Of a DNA stretch of 64,000 bases, positions 46,301-53,767 are shown one piece after another. The position numbers were made by a program, and so were the translations under genes. Position 1 is the first letter of the stretch; every line of letters starts with the position of its first letter. The stretch is from JBEKIK01 sp963845975 (lineage in GTDB: Bacteria > Planctomycetota > Planctomycetia > Pirellulales > Thermoguttaceae): assembly GCA_963845975.1 (NCBI GenBank), contig CAWJUD010000002.1, forward strand, positions 186,001 through 250,000, read 5' to 3'. The notes under the pieces were generated by a model. That model searched no databases and was not told the origin of the DNA. It saw only the letters and a list, made by a program, of their open reading frames with translations.

Positions 46301-47413
46301 ATGCAGGCTACTCTGGGCGAGTTGGCGGCGCTGGTCGAGGGTCGGCTTCTCGGCGATGAAAATATTTTGATCCAAGGGGCGGCCTCCCTGCGCGACGCCG
46401 AGCCCGGTCAAATTACACTCATCGACGGCGACGGAAAAAACCACCTCTTGCAGCAGTGCAGGGCCGCGGCGGTTATCGCTCCTAAAAATTTCACTTGCCA
46501 GGATTTTCCCGCCATCCTGGTCGACGACGTGCATCGGGCCTTTGCCATCGTAGTGCTTCATTTCCATCCCCAGCGGCGCGCCAGGCGGATCGGCATCAGT
46601 CCCCTGGCCGTAATCAGCCCCACGGCCCGGATCGCCGAGAACGTCGACATCCACCCCTACGCCACCATCGGCGACGACGTGATCATCGCCGCCGGATCCA
46701 CGATCCACTGCGGCGTGCACATCATGCCCGGCTCGCAGATCGGCGAGGATGTAACCATCTTCCCCAACGCCGTGTTGTACGAAGATACCATTGTCGGGCC
46801 GCGCTGCATGATCCATGCCAATGCCGTGCTGGGGGCATACGGATTCGGCTACGGTTTCGCCGACGGCCGCCACGTGCTCTTGTCCCAATTGGGAAATGTG
46901 ATCCTGGGCGCCGACGTCGAGATCGGCGCAGGCTCCACCATCGACCGCGGCACCTACGGGCCCACGGTCATTGGCGAGGGCACGAAAATCGACGATTTGG
47001 TGATGGTCGCCCACAACTGCCGCATCGGCCGGCACAACATGCTCTGCTCGCAGGTGGGCATAGCCGGCAGCACGACCACCGGCGATTACGTGATTATGGC
47101 CGGACAGGTGGGCGTACGCGATCACGTCCACATCGGCCATCGCGCGGTGCTGGGGGCCATGGCCGGCGTGACCAACGACGTACCCGAGGGAGCAAGGATG
47201 ATCGGCATTCCCGCCACGCCCGAACGCGATCAAAAACTCAAACAAGCCGCCTTCAGCAAACTGCCCGAAATGCGGAAACAACTGAAAATGTTGCAGCGAA
47301 TCGTGGAAAAACTCGCCGCCCAAGCCGGAATCGCCGATGGATTATCGACTAACGGCGACTCCTCTGACTCCGATGCCGATGACGATCATCGCCAACACCG
47401 CGCCGTGGCATAA
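46301..47413 (+). CDS. lpxD: UDP-3-O-acylglucosamine N-acyltransferase (LpxD)
   Basis: 370 residues, near the family length. An N-terminal uridine-binding domain (LGELAALVEGRLLGDENILIQGAASLRDAEPGQITLI, split by turns) is followed by a left-handed beta-helix of hexapeptide repeats: ISPTARIAENVDIHPYATIGDDVIIAAGSTIHCGVHIMPG, ANAVLGAYGFGYGFADGRH, IDDLVMVAHNCRIGRHN (catalytic His in AHN). A C-terminal helix ends the protein. LpxD adds the second acyl chain in lipid A synthesis in the cytoplasm. AAGGAA precedes the start. With lpxI 1.1 kb downstream and the LptD-like gene elsewhere, it supports an LPS-type outer membrane. IS copy 2 lies directly after the stop. Confidence 0.95.
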   Translation: MQATLGELAALVEGRLLGDENILIQGAASLRDAEPGQITLIDGDGKNHLLQQCRAAAVIAPKNFTCQDFPAILVDDVHRAFAIVVLHFHPQRRARRIGISPLAVISPTARIAENVDIHPYATIGDDVIIAAGSTIHCGVHIMPGSQIGEDVTIFPNAVLYEDTIVGPRCMIHANAVLGAYGFGYGFADGRHVLLSQLGNVILGADVEIGAGSTIDRGTYGPTVIGEGTKIDDLVMVAHNCRIGRHNMLCSQVGIAGSTTTGDYVIMAGQVGVRDHVHIGHRAVLGAMAGVTNDVPEGARMIGIPATPERDQKLKQAAFSKLPEMRKQLKMLQRIVEKLAAQAGIADGLSTNGDSSDSDADDDHRQHRAVA

Positions 47414-47437
47414 TCGTTAACGATCCCCTCGCCCTTT

Positions 47438-48436
47438 GCAACATTATTTATCAGCTAGCAGGGAGGGTGGGTGATAAAGGTAAACGTATATTGCGTGAAT
47501 TATCAATTTTACTTGGACCCAACAACGGACACGATGGTCTCGACGTACCCAATTTGGCAAGGGCGATAGGCCGCAGGCATGATTAGTCAACCAACCAAAG
47601 CAACGTTCGATAGCATCGCGACAGCTATGCAACGCCTTGCCGAACTCGGTTTGCAGCAATGCTATAGAGCGAATGCGTCCGGCACTGTGCCAGCGATGTC
47701 CCAGGCCGCTGTTGGGCCGCTTTCGTTCGGCCACCAGTTGAAAACCGTTTTGCAACGCGACCTCGTGCAAGGGATTACTGTCATATTGTTTATCCCCAAG
47801 GATATATCCGCCCCGCTTCAGAGTCGGGAGCAGCCTCGCCGCTACCTCCGATTCACCCTCATTCAAGGGCGCGATCGTCCAACACAAAGGCAAGGGAGCG
47901 GGTCCATATATGGCATGCAGCTTGTAACCTTTGGCATAACTTCTAGGGCCAGCCCGTCCCCATTTGCAATCTGGATCCTTGCTATGGCACCAACGACCAG
48001 AGGCTTGCCGTCCACGGCCGCAACCCATCCGTTGTCGTCCTGCAATTTTATTATTTCTTGTTCCATAACATGCATCAGTCGTTGGACTTCCGTCGTTCTC
48101 AACCTATTGCTCATCGTGGGTTGCGAAGGCAATTTTCGCCTTGGCCACAGGCCTTCGGGCCAATTTTTAGGGTCACAGGCCCAGACTGTAGGCCGATCGT
48201 GGAGTACCGCCCAAATGTAAACCATCACGATTTCCATGTCAAAGAAAGTCACCTAGTTTCCAAGGCTCCCATTTGTCAAAACGCTGTGCAATTTGATATA
48301 AAGTCATCCAGAGTTCGCGTTCCATTTCTTGTCTCCTTTATGTTAGGAACAACAAGACAAGAATGTACGCGAACTCGATTTTTTTCCAGTATTACCTATA
48401 CCCCCTTAACCAATGCTTGCTGATGAATAATGTTGC
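47438..48436 (-). mobile_element. IS4/IS5-type insertion sequence, copy 2 (999 bp)
   Basis: The same element as 40973-41972: GCAACATTATT ends at 47438 and 48436, one base shorter. The flanks CCCCTCGCCCTTT and TTTGGGAGAGGGGTAAGGGG are the two halves of the interspersed repeat type seen at 38343, so TTT or CTTTG is duplicated. Its insertion separates lpxD from lpxI. Confidence 0.93.
47444..48325 (-). pseudogene. Transposase of IS copy 2, inactivated by a 1-bp deletion
   Basis: Identical by eye to the copy at 40979-41861, including the +1 frameshift site (48238-48244), but one C is missing near 47986 (GCTATGCGC becomes GCTATGGC). The catalytic frame therefore changes after AAVDGKPLVVGA, before the second Asp and the Glu. 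It would need copy 1's enzyme in trans to move. Confidence 0.9.
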
Positions 48437-48530
48437 TTTGGGAGAGGGGTAAGGGGTGAGGGCGAAAATTGGTGTATGGTAGTTAGTGGTTCCCGCTCGC
48501 CTGCGGCTCGCGGCTAAACCTGATGGAAGT

Positions 48531-49490
48531 ATGGAAAATCTTTGTGATACCAAACCGCGTCGCGTGGGTATTCTGGCCGGCTGGGGACGCTATCCGCTGG
48601 TGATCGCCGAAGCCCTCCGCCGCCAGGGATGCGAAGTCTATTGCCTGGGAACGATCGGGCACGCCGATCCGGCCTTGGCCCAGGCCTGCGATCATTTCCG
48701 CTGGCTGGGAATGGCCAAGTTCGGCTACGCCATCCGCTATTTCAAGCGGCACGGCGTCAGCGAAGTCACCATGGTCGGCAAGATTTTCAAGGTGCGTTTG
48801 TTTCAGCGTTTCGCCTGGATCCGCCACCTCCCCGATTGGCGCACGATACGCATGTTTCTCCCGCATTTCTGGACCCGGAAAAAAGACTGCCGCGACGATT
48901 CGCTCCTAACGGCCATAGTCGACGAGTTCGCCTCCGAGGGAATCCGCTTTGCCCCGGCCACCGATTACGCCCCCGAATTGCTCCTGCCGCCGGGCCGCAT
49001 CACCCGCCGCGGGCCAAACTCGTGGCAGATGAAAGACATCCAATTCGGCTGGCGGATGGCCAAGGAAATCGGCCGCCTCGACATCGGCCAAAGCGTGGCC
49101 GTCAAGGATCAGGCCGTGCTGGCCGTCGAGGCCGTCGAAGGAACCGACCAGTGCATCCGCCGCGCAGGCTCGCTCTGTCCCGCGGGCGGATTCACCGTGG
49201 TCAAAGTCGCCAAGCCCCAGCAGGACATGCGTTTCGACGTCCCCGCCATCGGCCTGGGCACGCTGGAAACCATGGTCCAATCCGGCGCATCCGTGCTGGC
49301 CGTCGAGGCCGGCAAAACCATCCTCCTCGATCAAGCCGATGTGATCGCCTATGCCGACCGCCACAAAATCGCCATCGTATCTTTGCCTGACGGCGGTGAG
49401 GGGCTAGGGTGCGGGTTCAGTCCCGGAGGGACGAAATCGTGTAGCCAGGGGGCGCTAGCCCCTGGGAACGCCGGCCCCCCAACCGCATAA
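48531..49490 (+). CDS. lpxI: UDP-2,3-diacylglucosamine pyrophosphatase LpxI
   Basis: 319 residues from the ATG at 48531. The LpxI signature is clear: VGILAGWGRYPLVIAEALRRQG, SEVTMVGKIFKVRLFQ, DDSLLTAIVDEFASEGI, GWRMAKEIGRLDIGQSVAVKDQAVLAVEAVEGTD (split) and FTVVKVAKPQQDMRFDVPAIGLGTL. LpxI hydrolyses UDP-2,3-diacylglucosamine to lipid X, the step after LpxD in organisms without LpxH. The last about 30 residues (GLGCGFSPGG onwards) are encoded by an intergenic palindromic repeat and are not family sequence. IS copy 2 separates it from lpxD. Confidence 0.92.
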   Translation: MENLCDTKPRRVGILAGWGRYPLVIAEALRRQGCEVYCLGTIGHADPALAQACDHFRWLGMAKFGYAIRYFKRHGVSEVTMVGKIFKVRLFQRFAWIRHLPDWRTIRMFLPHFWTRKKDCRDDSLLTAIVDEFASEGIRFAPATDYAPELLLPPGRITRRGPNSWQMKDIQFGWRMAKEIGRLDIGQSVAVKDQAVLAVEAVEGTDQCIRRAGSLCPAGGFTVVKVAKPQQDMRFDVPAIGLGTLETMVQSGASVLAVEAGKTILLDQADVIAYADRHKIAIVSLPDGGEGLGCGFSPGGTKSCSQGALAPGNAGPPTA

Positions 49491-49535
49491 AAGCCCCGAA
49501 GGGGCGACATAAATTCCGTTTCCACGATGTTCCGC
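49420..49535. repeat. REP-like repeat cluster reading into the lpxI 3' end
   Basis: Includes TCCCGGAGGGA, CCAGGGGGCGCTAGCCCCTGG and GCCCCGAAGGGGC palindromes. The lpxI reading frame runs through the first part. Confidence 0.65.
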
Positions 49536-49690
49536 GGTTTCCTCGTTCCCGCGCTCCGGCGAAGAAACGCAATTCCGCGACGCTCCGCGTCGTATCTTTT
49601 TGGGCATCAAATGGCGATTTTTCCACGTTTTGGCTTCCGCTTTTGTTCTGCTGCCGAGTGAAAGCAAAGGACTAAATAAACGTGATGAGC

Positions 49691-49775
49691 CCGGTGCCAT
49701 GCCCACGCTCGTCGTGGGCATGTGGGAAGTGCAAGCAGACCACAATCATGGCCGCGCAAGCGTGGGCATGGCACC
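49691..49775. repeat. Palindromic repeat, direct copy A (left border of the two-gene segment)
   Basis: GGTGCCATGCCCACGCTC through CGTGGGCATGGCACC. It is highly similar, in the same orientation, to 51107-51191. Both contain CATGTGGGAAGTG followed by a CAT(G)GCC...CGCAAGCGTG half. Confidence 0.8.
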
Positions 49776-49848
49776 CTTGCTTACCCTACTGGCTACCGAC
49801 TGCCGTAGGCACGAAAGAAACCTCTCGCAAAAACCGGGGCTAAGAGGA

Positions 49849-49878
49849 TGGACAGGAGGGAGATGCAAGGGGTAAGAT
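49849..49878 (+). promoter_or_regulatory. Weak candidate promoter of the 49929 gene
   Basis: TGGACA (49849-49854), 18 bp, TAAGAT (49873-49878). It lies 51 bp before the ATG, with AAGGAG as Shine-Dalgarno. Confidence 0.3.
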
Positions 49879-49928
49879 ACTGGTGCGCAACTACTACATG
49901 TCCGGTTCGGTTTAATAAGGAGATACCC

Positions 49929-50225
49929 ATGAAAGTAACAAACATTAACGGTACCATCGACAGTACCTGCAAATGTGATAGCTGGCTTGAGCATTGGAAG
50001 AAATTCGGTGGGCTGCCAGTTCGCAGTTACTGCCCAGAATCAAGGTGTACCAATAAGCCAGAAGTCGGCGCCCACGTCCAGAAGGATAGTACCACTGACA
50101 AGAGTTGGTACATTATTCCGCTGTGCAAGGAGCACAATGGCAAAACCGGCGAATCGCTAACGGTTAGCGACAGCATAAAGCTCGTTTCGGCCAACGTCAG
50201 CGAGACCTGTGGCAAGAGTAAATAA
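49929..50225 (+). CDS. Small Cys/His-rich HNH-like (treble-clef) protein
   Basis: 98 residues from the ATG at 49929, preceded by AAGGAG with good spacing. CKCDSW opens a cysteine-rich N-terminus; YCPESRC (about 35-41) is a Cys knuckle; GAHVQ and then WYIIPLCKEHNGKTG (about 59-74) mirror the 'DHI...LQPLCKKCNxKKG' layout of HNH/treble-clef zinc-binding nucleases. The first HNH His would be in GAHV and the last His/Asn in CKEHN, but the usual Asp-His pair is absent, so nuclease activity is not established. With the next gene it forms an isolated pair between direct repeats. Confidence 0.6.
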   Translation: MKVTNINGTIDSTCKCDSWLEHWKKFGGLPVRSYCPESRCTNKPEVGAHVQKDSTTDKSWYIIPLCKEHNGKTGESLTVSDSIKLVSANVSETCGKSK

Positions 50226-50288
50226 GTTACTCATCCGCACGCATCCGCAAAGTCGGCTGCCGATATGGTCGGGAGCGAAAACCGGGAG

Positions 50289-50340
50289 TTGGCAAGTGGG
50301 GGAGCCAATTACATATAATACTGGCCGCGGAATTGGCTCC
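50289..50340 (+). promoter_or_regulatory. Dyad with TATAAT in its loop upstream of the 50372 gene
   Basis: GGAGCCAATT (50301-50310) and AATTGGCTCC (50331-50340) are perfect 10-bp inverted arms. A consensus TATAAT (50314-50319) lies between them. TTGGCA at 50289 is 19 bp upstream, a loose -35. It could be a promoter/operator for the 50372 gene or a terminator for the 49929 gene. Confidence 0.5.
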
Positions 50341-50371
50341 ATATCGGTCTGACCAAATGAAAGGGGAGACA

Positions 50372-50908
50372 ATGAACGAGAATCCCGCCCCTAACGATTT
50401 GTCAAAGAGAATTCAAGAAGAGCGTCGAAGGATGCAAACGAATAAAGAAGAAAAGAAGGAAGCAAAGGAGACGGCAAAAGAAGACGCGAAAGCTACCTGC
50501 AATCAAGCCAACAAGATCCGAACAGAGATTCTTATCCCTCTGATAAACGACTTGTGCGGGAAAATGTGTGAAAATCAGATATTTGCGAAAGGCGCAAGAA
50601 TTCAACAGAACGCCGACAACGCCGGCACGTGGTTTAGTTGCATGTGCGGGGGAACCTCTTTTTCCAGGATGGATATATCGTTATGTATTACCGCAACAGC
50701 ATCAACCCAAGGTTCCGCACCAAAGAAGGTTATCATATCCATCGAATGCAACTGGAATAATCCTAAATCTCTAGGAAGCAAGTGGCAATCTTTGTATAAG
50801 TCTGAAGAACCCTTGGAAGTTGATGCACATTCTGTGGATCGGAATAGCATAGAAAAATGGTCCTGGGATGAGTTTTGGCAGTGCGCGCGCATGTCTGCAT
50901 CACATTGA
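50372..50908 (+). CDS. Orphan protein with charged coiled-coil N-terminus
   Basis: 178 residues from the ATG at 50372, preceded by AGGGGAGA. Residues 8-48 are a K/E/R-rich coiled coil (KRIQEERRRMQTNKEEKKEA ...). The rest is a mixed alpha/beta domain with CGKMCENQIFAKGARIQQN, WFSCMCGGTSF and KKVIISIECNWNNPKSLG. No family is recognised. Six cysteines follow the coil. It stands 146 bp after the HNH-like gene on the same strand, with a dyad promoter in between, and its base composition is lower in GC than the flanking chromosome. The function is unknown. Confidence 0.6.
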   Translation: MNENPAPNDLSKRIQEERRRMQTNKEEKKEAKETAKEDAKATCNQANKIRTEILIPLINDLCGKMCENQIFAKGARIQQNADNAGTWFSCMCGGTSFSRMDISLCITATASTQGSAPKKVIISIECNWNNPKSLGSKWQSLYKSEEPLEVDAHSVDRNSIEKWSWDEFWQCARMSASH

Positions 50909-51106
50909 AAAGGCATAGGAAGACTTCAAATCAAGCCGGCCAGGAAGTCGTAACCACCGGTCCGGGCTTAGGAAATGCGACCACTAATCTAAATTTTTCA
51001 AAACCCCGCCGCCGGTCGCGCGGCCGAAACACTGCGGGGCAACCTGTAGAACCTGTATCCTCTTATCGTAAAATCCCAGCGGCCGGAAAGCAATCAAACC
51101 GGCCGC

Positions 51107-51191
51107 CCGGTGCCATGATCACGCTCGTCGTGGGCATGTGGGAAGTGAAGGCAGAGCACTATCATGGCCACGCAAGCGTGCCCATGGCAGC
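51107..51191. repeat. Palindromic repeat, direct copy B (right border of the two-gene segment)
   Basis: The same unit and orientation as 49691-49775, with scattered differences (for example GATCACG for GCCCACG). The repeat-rich 50909-51323 spacer has no other gene. Confidence 0.8.
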
Positions 51192-51270
51192 CGAATGATC
51201 TTTAGGTTCCAAACGCGGGATGAAAATTGAGATAGAAGGGGACAGTCCCATTTTCGCTGCGAAAAAAACG

Positions 51271-51304
51271 CCCTCACCCTAGCCCTCTCCCGGCGGTAGA
51301 GGGG
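51271..51304. repeat. Interspersed palindromic repeat, inverted copy
   Basis: CCCTCACCCTAGCCCTCTCC, then a GGCGG loop and TAGAGGGG: the reverse orientation of the 24522 unit. Confidence 0.75.
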
Positions 51305-51323
51305 ACCGACTACGGGAAAATTT

Positions 51324-52451
51324 CTATTTTTTCTCTTCGGCCGGGCCGAGGAGTTTTTCCAATTCCTTGCCCAGTTCAGCGGTGTCGACGTTTAGCTGCT
51401 TCACATTACCGTCTTTGCCCACTAAAATCCCCATGGGAAAACTCATCACGCCGTAGTACTCGAACGTGGGACTGGGGCCTTTATCGCCGTACACGGTGGC
51501 CCAGGGCATCTGGTTTTCCTGGACGAATTTTTCCACGTCTTCGCGCCGGTAATCGCAGCCGAAACCGATGATCTCGAATCCTTTATCGTTGTACTCCCCG
51601 TAGATTTTCTTCAGCTTGGGCACTTCCGCCGCGCAAGTCTGCCGCCAAGACACCCAAAAGTCGATCAACACCGCTTTGCCCTGGTATTTCGAGAAATCGA
51701 AGGCCTCGCCGGAAAGAAGTTTGCCTTCCAATTTCATCTTTTGGCCCAAAAGCGAGAGCCGGCGGACCACTCCTTCCAATCTTTTGCCGAATTCGGCAAG
51801 CCGCTCGTCCTTGCTTTCGTTAAACACCTTGCTTAAAGTGCGATAGACATCCAGGGCATAGGCATTGTCGCCTTGGAGCTCGGCGATTTGTCCGGTCATG
51901 ATGGCCAGGCTCAGGTCGGCCGATTGCGGCGGGGCTTCTTTAAAATAATTCAGCACCGCGGTTATCTGTTTTTTCAGCAGGTCCGATTTATCGCTCATAA
52001 CGGCGTCGCGCAAAGCTATTTGTAACGAGTAGCTTCGCGCCGCCCGCGCTTGTTTTTCATGGCCCGCTTTTTTCAAGGCCTCGCTAAAGGCCGCGATGTC
52101 CTCGGATTTACCAAGGGTGTGCGATTTCACCTCCACGGCAAAATCCAGCTCTTCCTCGCTGGGCTTTCCGGCCAGCATTTTTTCCGCCGCGTTTAGCATG
52201 GCCGCGCGGGCTCTTTTGTGCGTTTCTCCGTCCTGCGGCATATTGCGAATGATATTTTCGATAAACTCCTTAAGCTCCTGCGTCGTTCCTTCAGGAACCG
52301 TATATGGATCGACCGCGGCGCCCTGATCGACGGATTTTTCCGCCGCGGGTTTGCCTTCGGGCTGTTTGTCCTTTTTCTCATCGGCCAATGCCGGTACAAC
52401 CAGCGACAATGCCATGCACAGACTGCCGATGGATATCCACTTTTGTGCCAT
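51324..52451 (-). CDS. TlpA-like thioredoxin-fold protein, active-site Cys altered
   Basis: 375 residues from the ATG at 52451 (AAGGAA upstream; signal peptide SLCMALSLVVPALA). An N-terminal helical domain (about 60-240) precedes a TlpA/ResA-type thioredoxin fold: GEAFDFSKYQGKAVLIDFWVSWRQTCAAEVPKLKKIYGEY (two blocks), then cis-Pro region VMSFPMGILVGKDG. The usual WCxxC is WRQTC, so the first (nucleophilic) cysteine is Arg and only the second remains. Disulfide exchange therefore seems unlikely unless another Cys (GFGCDYR, about 30 residues later) takes part. Periplasmic by its signal. Confidence 0.82.
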   Translation of the reverse strand: MAQKWISIGSLCMALSLVVPALADEKKDKQPEGKPAAEKSVDQGAAVDPYTVPEGTTQELKEFIENIIRNMPQDGETHKRARAAMLNAAEKMLAGKPSEEELDFAVEVKSHTLGKSEDIAAFSEALKKAGHEKQARAARSYSLQIALRDAVMSDKSDLLKKQITAVLNYFKEAPPQSADLSLAIMTGQIAELQGDNAYALDVYRTLSKVFNESKDERLAEFGKRLEGVVRRLSLLGQKMKLEGKLLSGEAFDFSKYQGKAVLIDFWVSWRQTCAAEVPKLKKIYGEYNDKGFEIIGFGCDYRREDVEKFVQENQMPWATVYGDKGPSPTFEYYGVMSFPMGILVGKDGNVKQLNVDTAELGKELEKLLGPAEEKK

Positions 52452-52701
52452 TTCGCATTCCTTAACCAGATAGTAATGATAATGATAAATAATTGAGGGT
52501 GTCCTGAAATTGATACTCCCGTTGGTGCGGCAGTTGTACTGCCGCGCTGAAACTCGATTCATCGAGGGGCGACAGTACAACTGTCGCCCCAACAAGGTGT
52601 TACGTTATGGTATTTCAGGACACCCTCAAATAATTCTAAGCCCACGGGTTGCAACCCATGGGCTTTATGACAAATAATTTTATTCCTGATAGTGATGCGT
52701 T
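52452..52701. other. Intergenic region largely occupied by a MITE
   Basis: The MITE at 52495-52627 fills half of this spacer. The rest holds the tlpA-like Shine-Dalgarno and a short palindrome AAGCCCACGGGTTGCAACCCATGGGCTT (two halves, about 52637-52664). Confidence 0.5.
52495..52627. mobile_element. MITE with perfect 16-bp TIRs and 8-bp target duplication
   Basis: GAGGGTGTCCTGAAAT (52495-52510) and its exact reverse complement (52612-52627) bound 133 bp. AAATAATT occurs directly on both sides (52487-52494 and 52628-52635), a target duplication. Two internal hairpins (GCGGCAGT/ACTGCCGC and GGGGCGACAGT/ACTGTCGCCCC) fill the interior. There is no coding capacity; the mobilising transposase is not in this window. 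Confidence 0.88.
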
Positions 52702-53598
52702 TCAATCGGTGGCCCAGGCGTCGCTGCCCGCGTCGGTCCACTCGCCGCTGGGACGCCGATGATGCTGAAACTGTTGGATCATGTTCCAGGCCTCTTCGGC
52801 GGTTTCGGCGAAGGAGATCAAGTCCAGATCGGCGTCCTCGACGGTGCCCGAGTCGGCCAGGAAAGTGAAATTGATCGCGCGTTGCCAATACTCGCGTCCG
52901 AACATGATGATGGGAATCTCCTGCATCCGTCCGGTTTGGCGAAGCGTCAGGGCGTCGAATAGTTCGTCGAGCGTGCCGAACCCGCCGGGAAATACCACCA
53001 AGGCCTTCGCCCGCATAAGGAAGTGAAATTTCCGCATGGCGAAGTAATGGAATTGGAAGCACAATTCGGGGGTGATGTAGGGATTGGGCTGTTGTTCGTG
53101 GGGCAGGCGGATGTTCAGTCCGACGGATTTAGCCCCCACCTCGTAAGCCCCGCGATTGGCCGCCTCCATAATGCCCGGCCCGCCCCCGGTGATGACTACA
53201 TAATCGCGGGCATCGTCTTTTTGAGATATAGTCGAAACCAATCTGGCGAACTCCCGGGCGGTTTCGTAATAATGGCTGCGCTTGGAGATTTCCTCGGCCC
53301 GGGCCACCGCCCGCTGACGCCGCGAGTCGTCGGGCGTTTCGGCCAGTCGGGCGCGAGCCCGTTCCAATTGCTCCTCGGCGGCGGCCGGCTCAATAATCCG
53401 CGTGCTCCCGAACAGTACGACCGTGGAGCGGATATTGTTGCGTTGAAAATACAATTCCGGCTTCAAGAGTTCGAGTTCCATCCGCGCCGCCCTGAGTTCG
53501 GGCTGCATCAGGAAATCCACGTCCTTGTAAGCCACTCGATAACTAAGCGACTGCAAAATCTTTCGCAGATTCATCTCTCGCTGGCGATCTTCGTTCAT
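52702..53598 (-). CDS. LOG-family (lysine decarboxylase-like) protein
   Basis: 298 residues. A Rossmann-like LOG core: VVLFGSTRI, YVVITGGGPGIMEAANRGAYEVGAKSVGLNIRLPHEQ (two blocks), and the catalytic PGGFGTLDELFDALTLRQTGR motif (PGGxGTxxE). The family hydrolyses nucleoside 5'-monophosphates, releasing the base, and in plants makes cytokinins. An N-terminal extension of about 60 residues (LMQPELRAARMELELLKPELYFQ) is longer than in minimal LOG proteins, as in the TIGR00730-plus group. Cytoplasmic. A 7-bp repeat array abuts the start codon. Confidence 0.9.
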   Translation of the reverse strand: MNEDRQREMNLRKILQSLSYRVAYKDVDFLMQPELRAARMELELLKPELYFQRNNIRSTVVLFGSTRIIEPAAAEEQLERARARLAETPDDSRRQRAVARAEEISKRSHYYETAREFARLVSTISQKDDARDYVVITGGGPGIMEAANRGAYEVGAKSVGLNIRLPHEQQPNPYITPELCFQFHYFAMRKFHFLMRAKALVVFPGGFGTLDELFDALTLRQTGRMQEIPIIMFGREYWQRAINFTFLADSGTVEDADLDLISFAETAEEAWNMIQQFQHHRRPSGEWTDAGSDAWATD

Positions 53599-53635
53599 GG
53601 TTTTGAGTGTACGGTTTACAGTTTTAAGTTAAGAG
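53599..53635. repeat. 7-bp array abutting the LOG start
   Basis: Heptamers GAGTGTA, CGGTTTA, CAGTTTT and AAGTTAA in phase, directly upstream of the LOG gene on the minus strand. Confidence 0.7.
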
Positions 53636-53684
53636 AATGAATTACGGAGTAAAATCACAAATTATGCAAGAGGTTATGGTTGAT

Positions 53685-53727
53685 CAATTTGCAATTTGCA
53701 ATTTGCAATGACAAATTTGCAATAAAA
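53685..53727. repeat. 7-bp array (TTTGCAA)n
   Basis: Three in-phase TTTGCAA units, a degenerate unit TGACAAA and a fourth TTTGCAA, downstream of the prepilin-peptidase-like gene. Confidence 0.75.
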
Positions 53728-53767
53728 AACATACGCACAAAACGCGCACCAACCTCAAACAAAGGCT

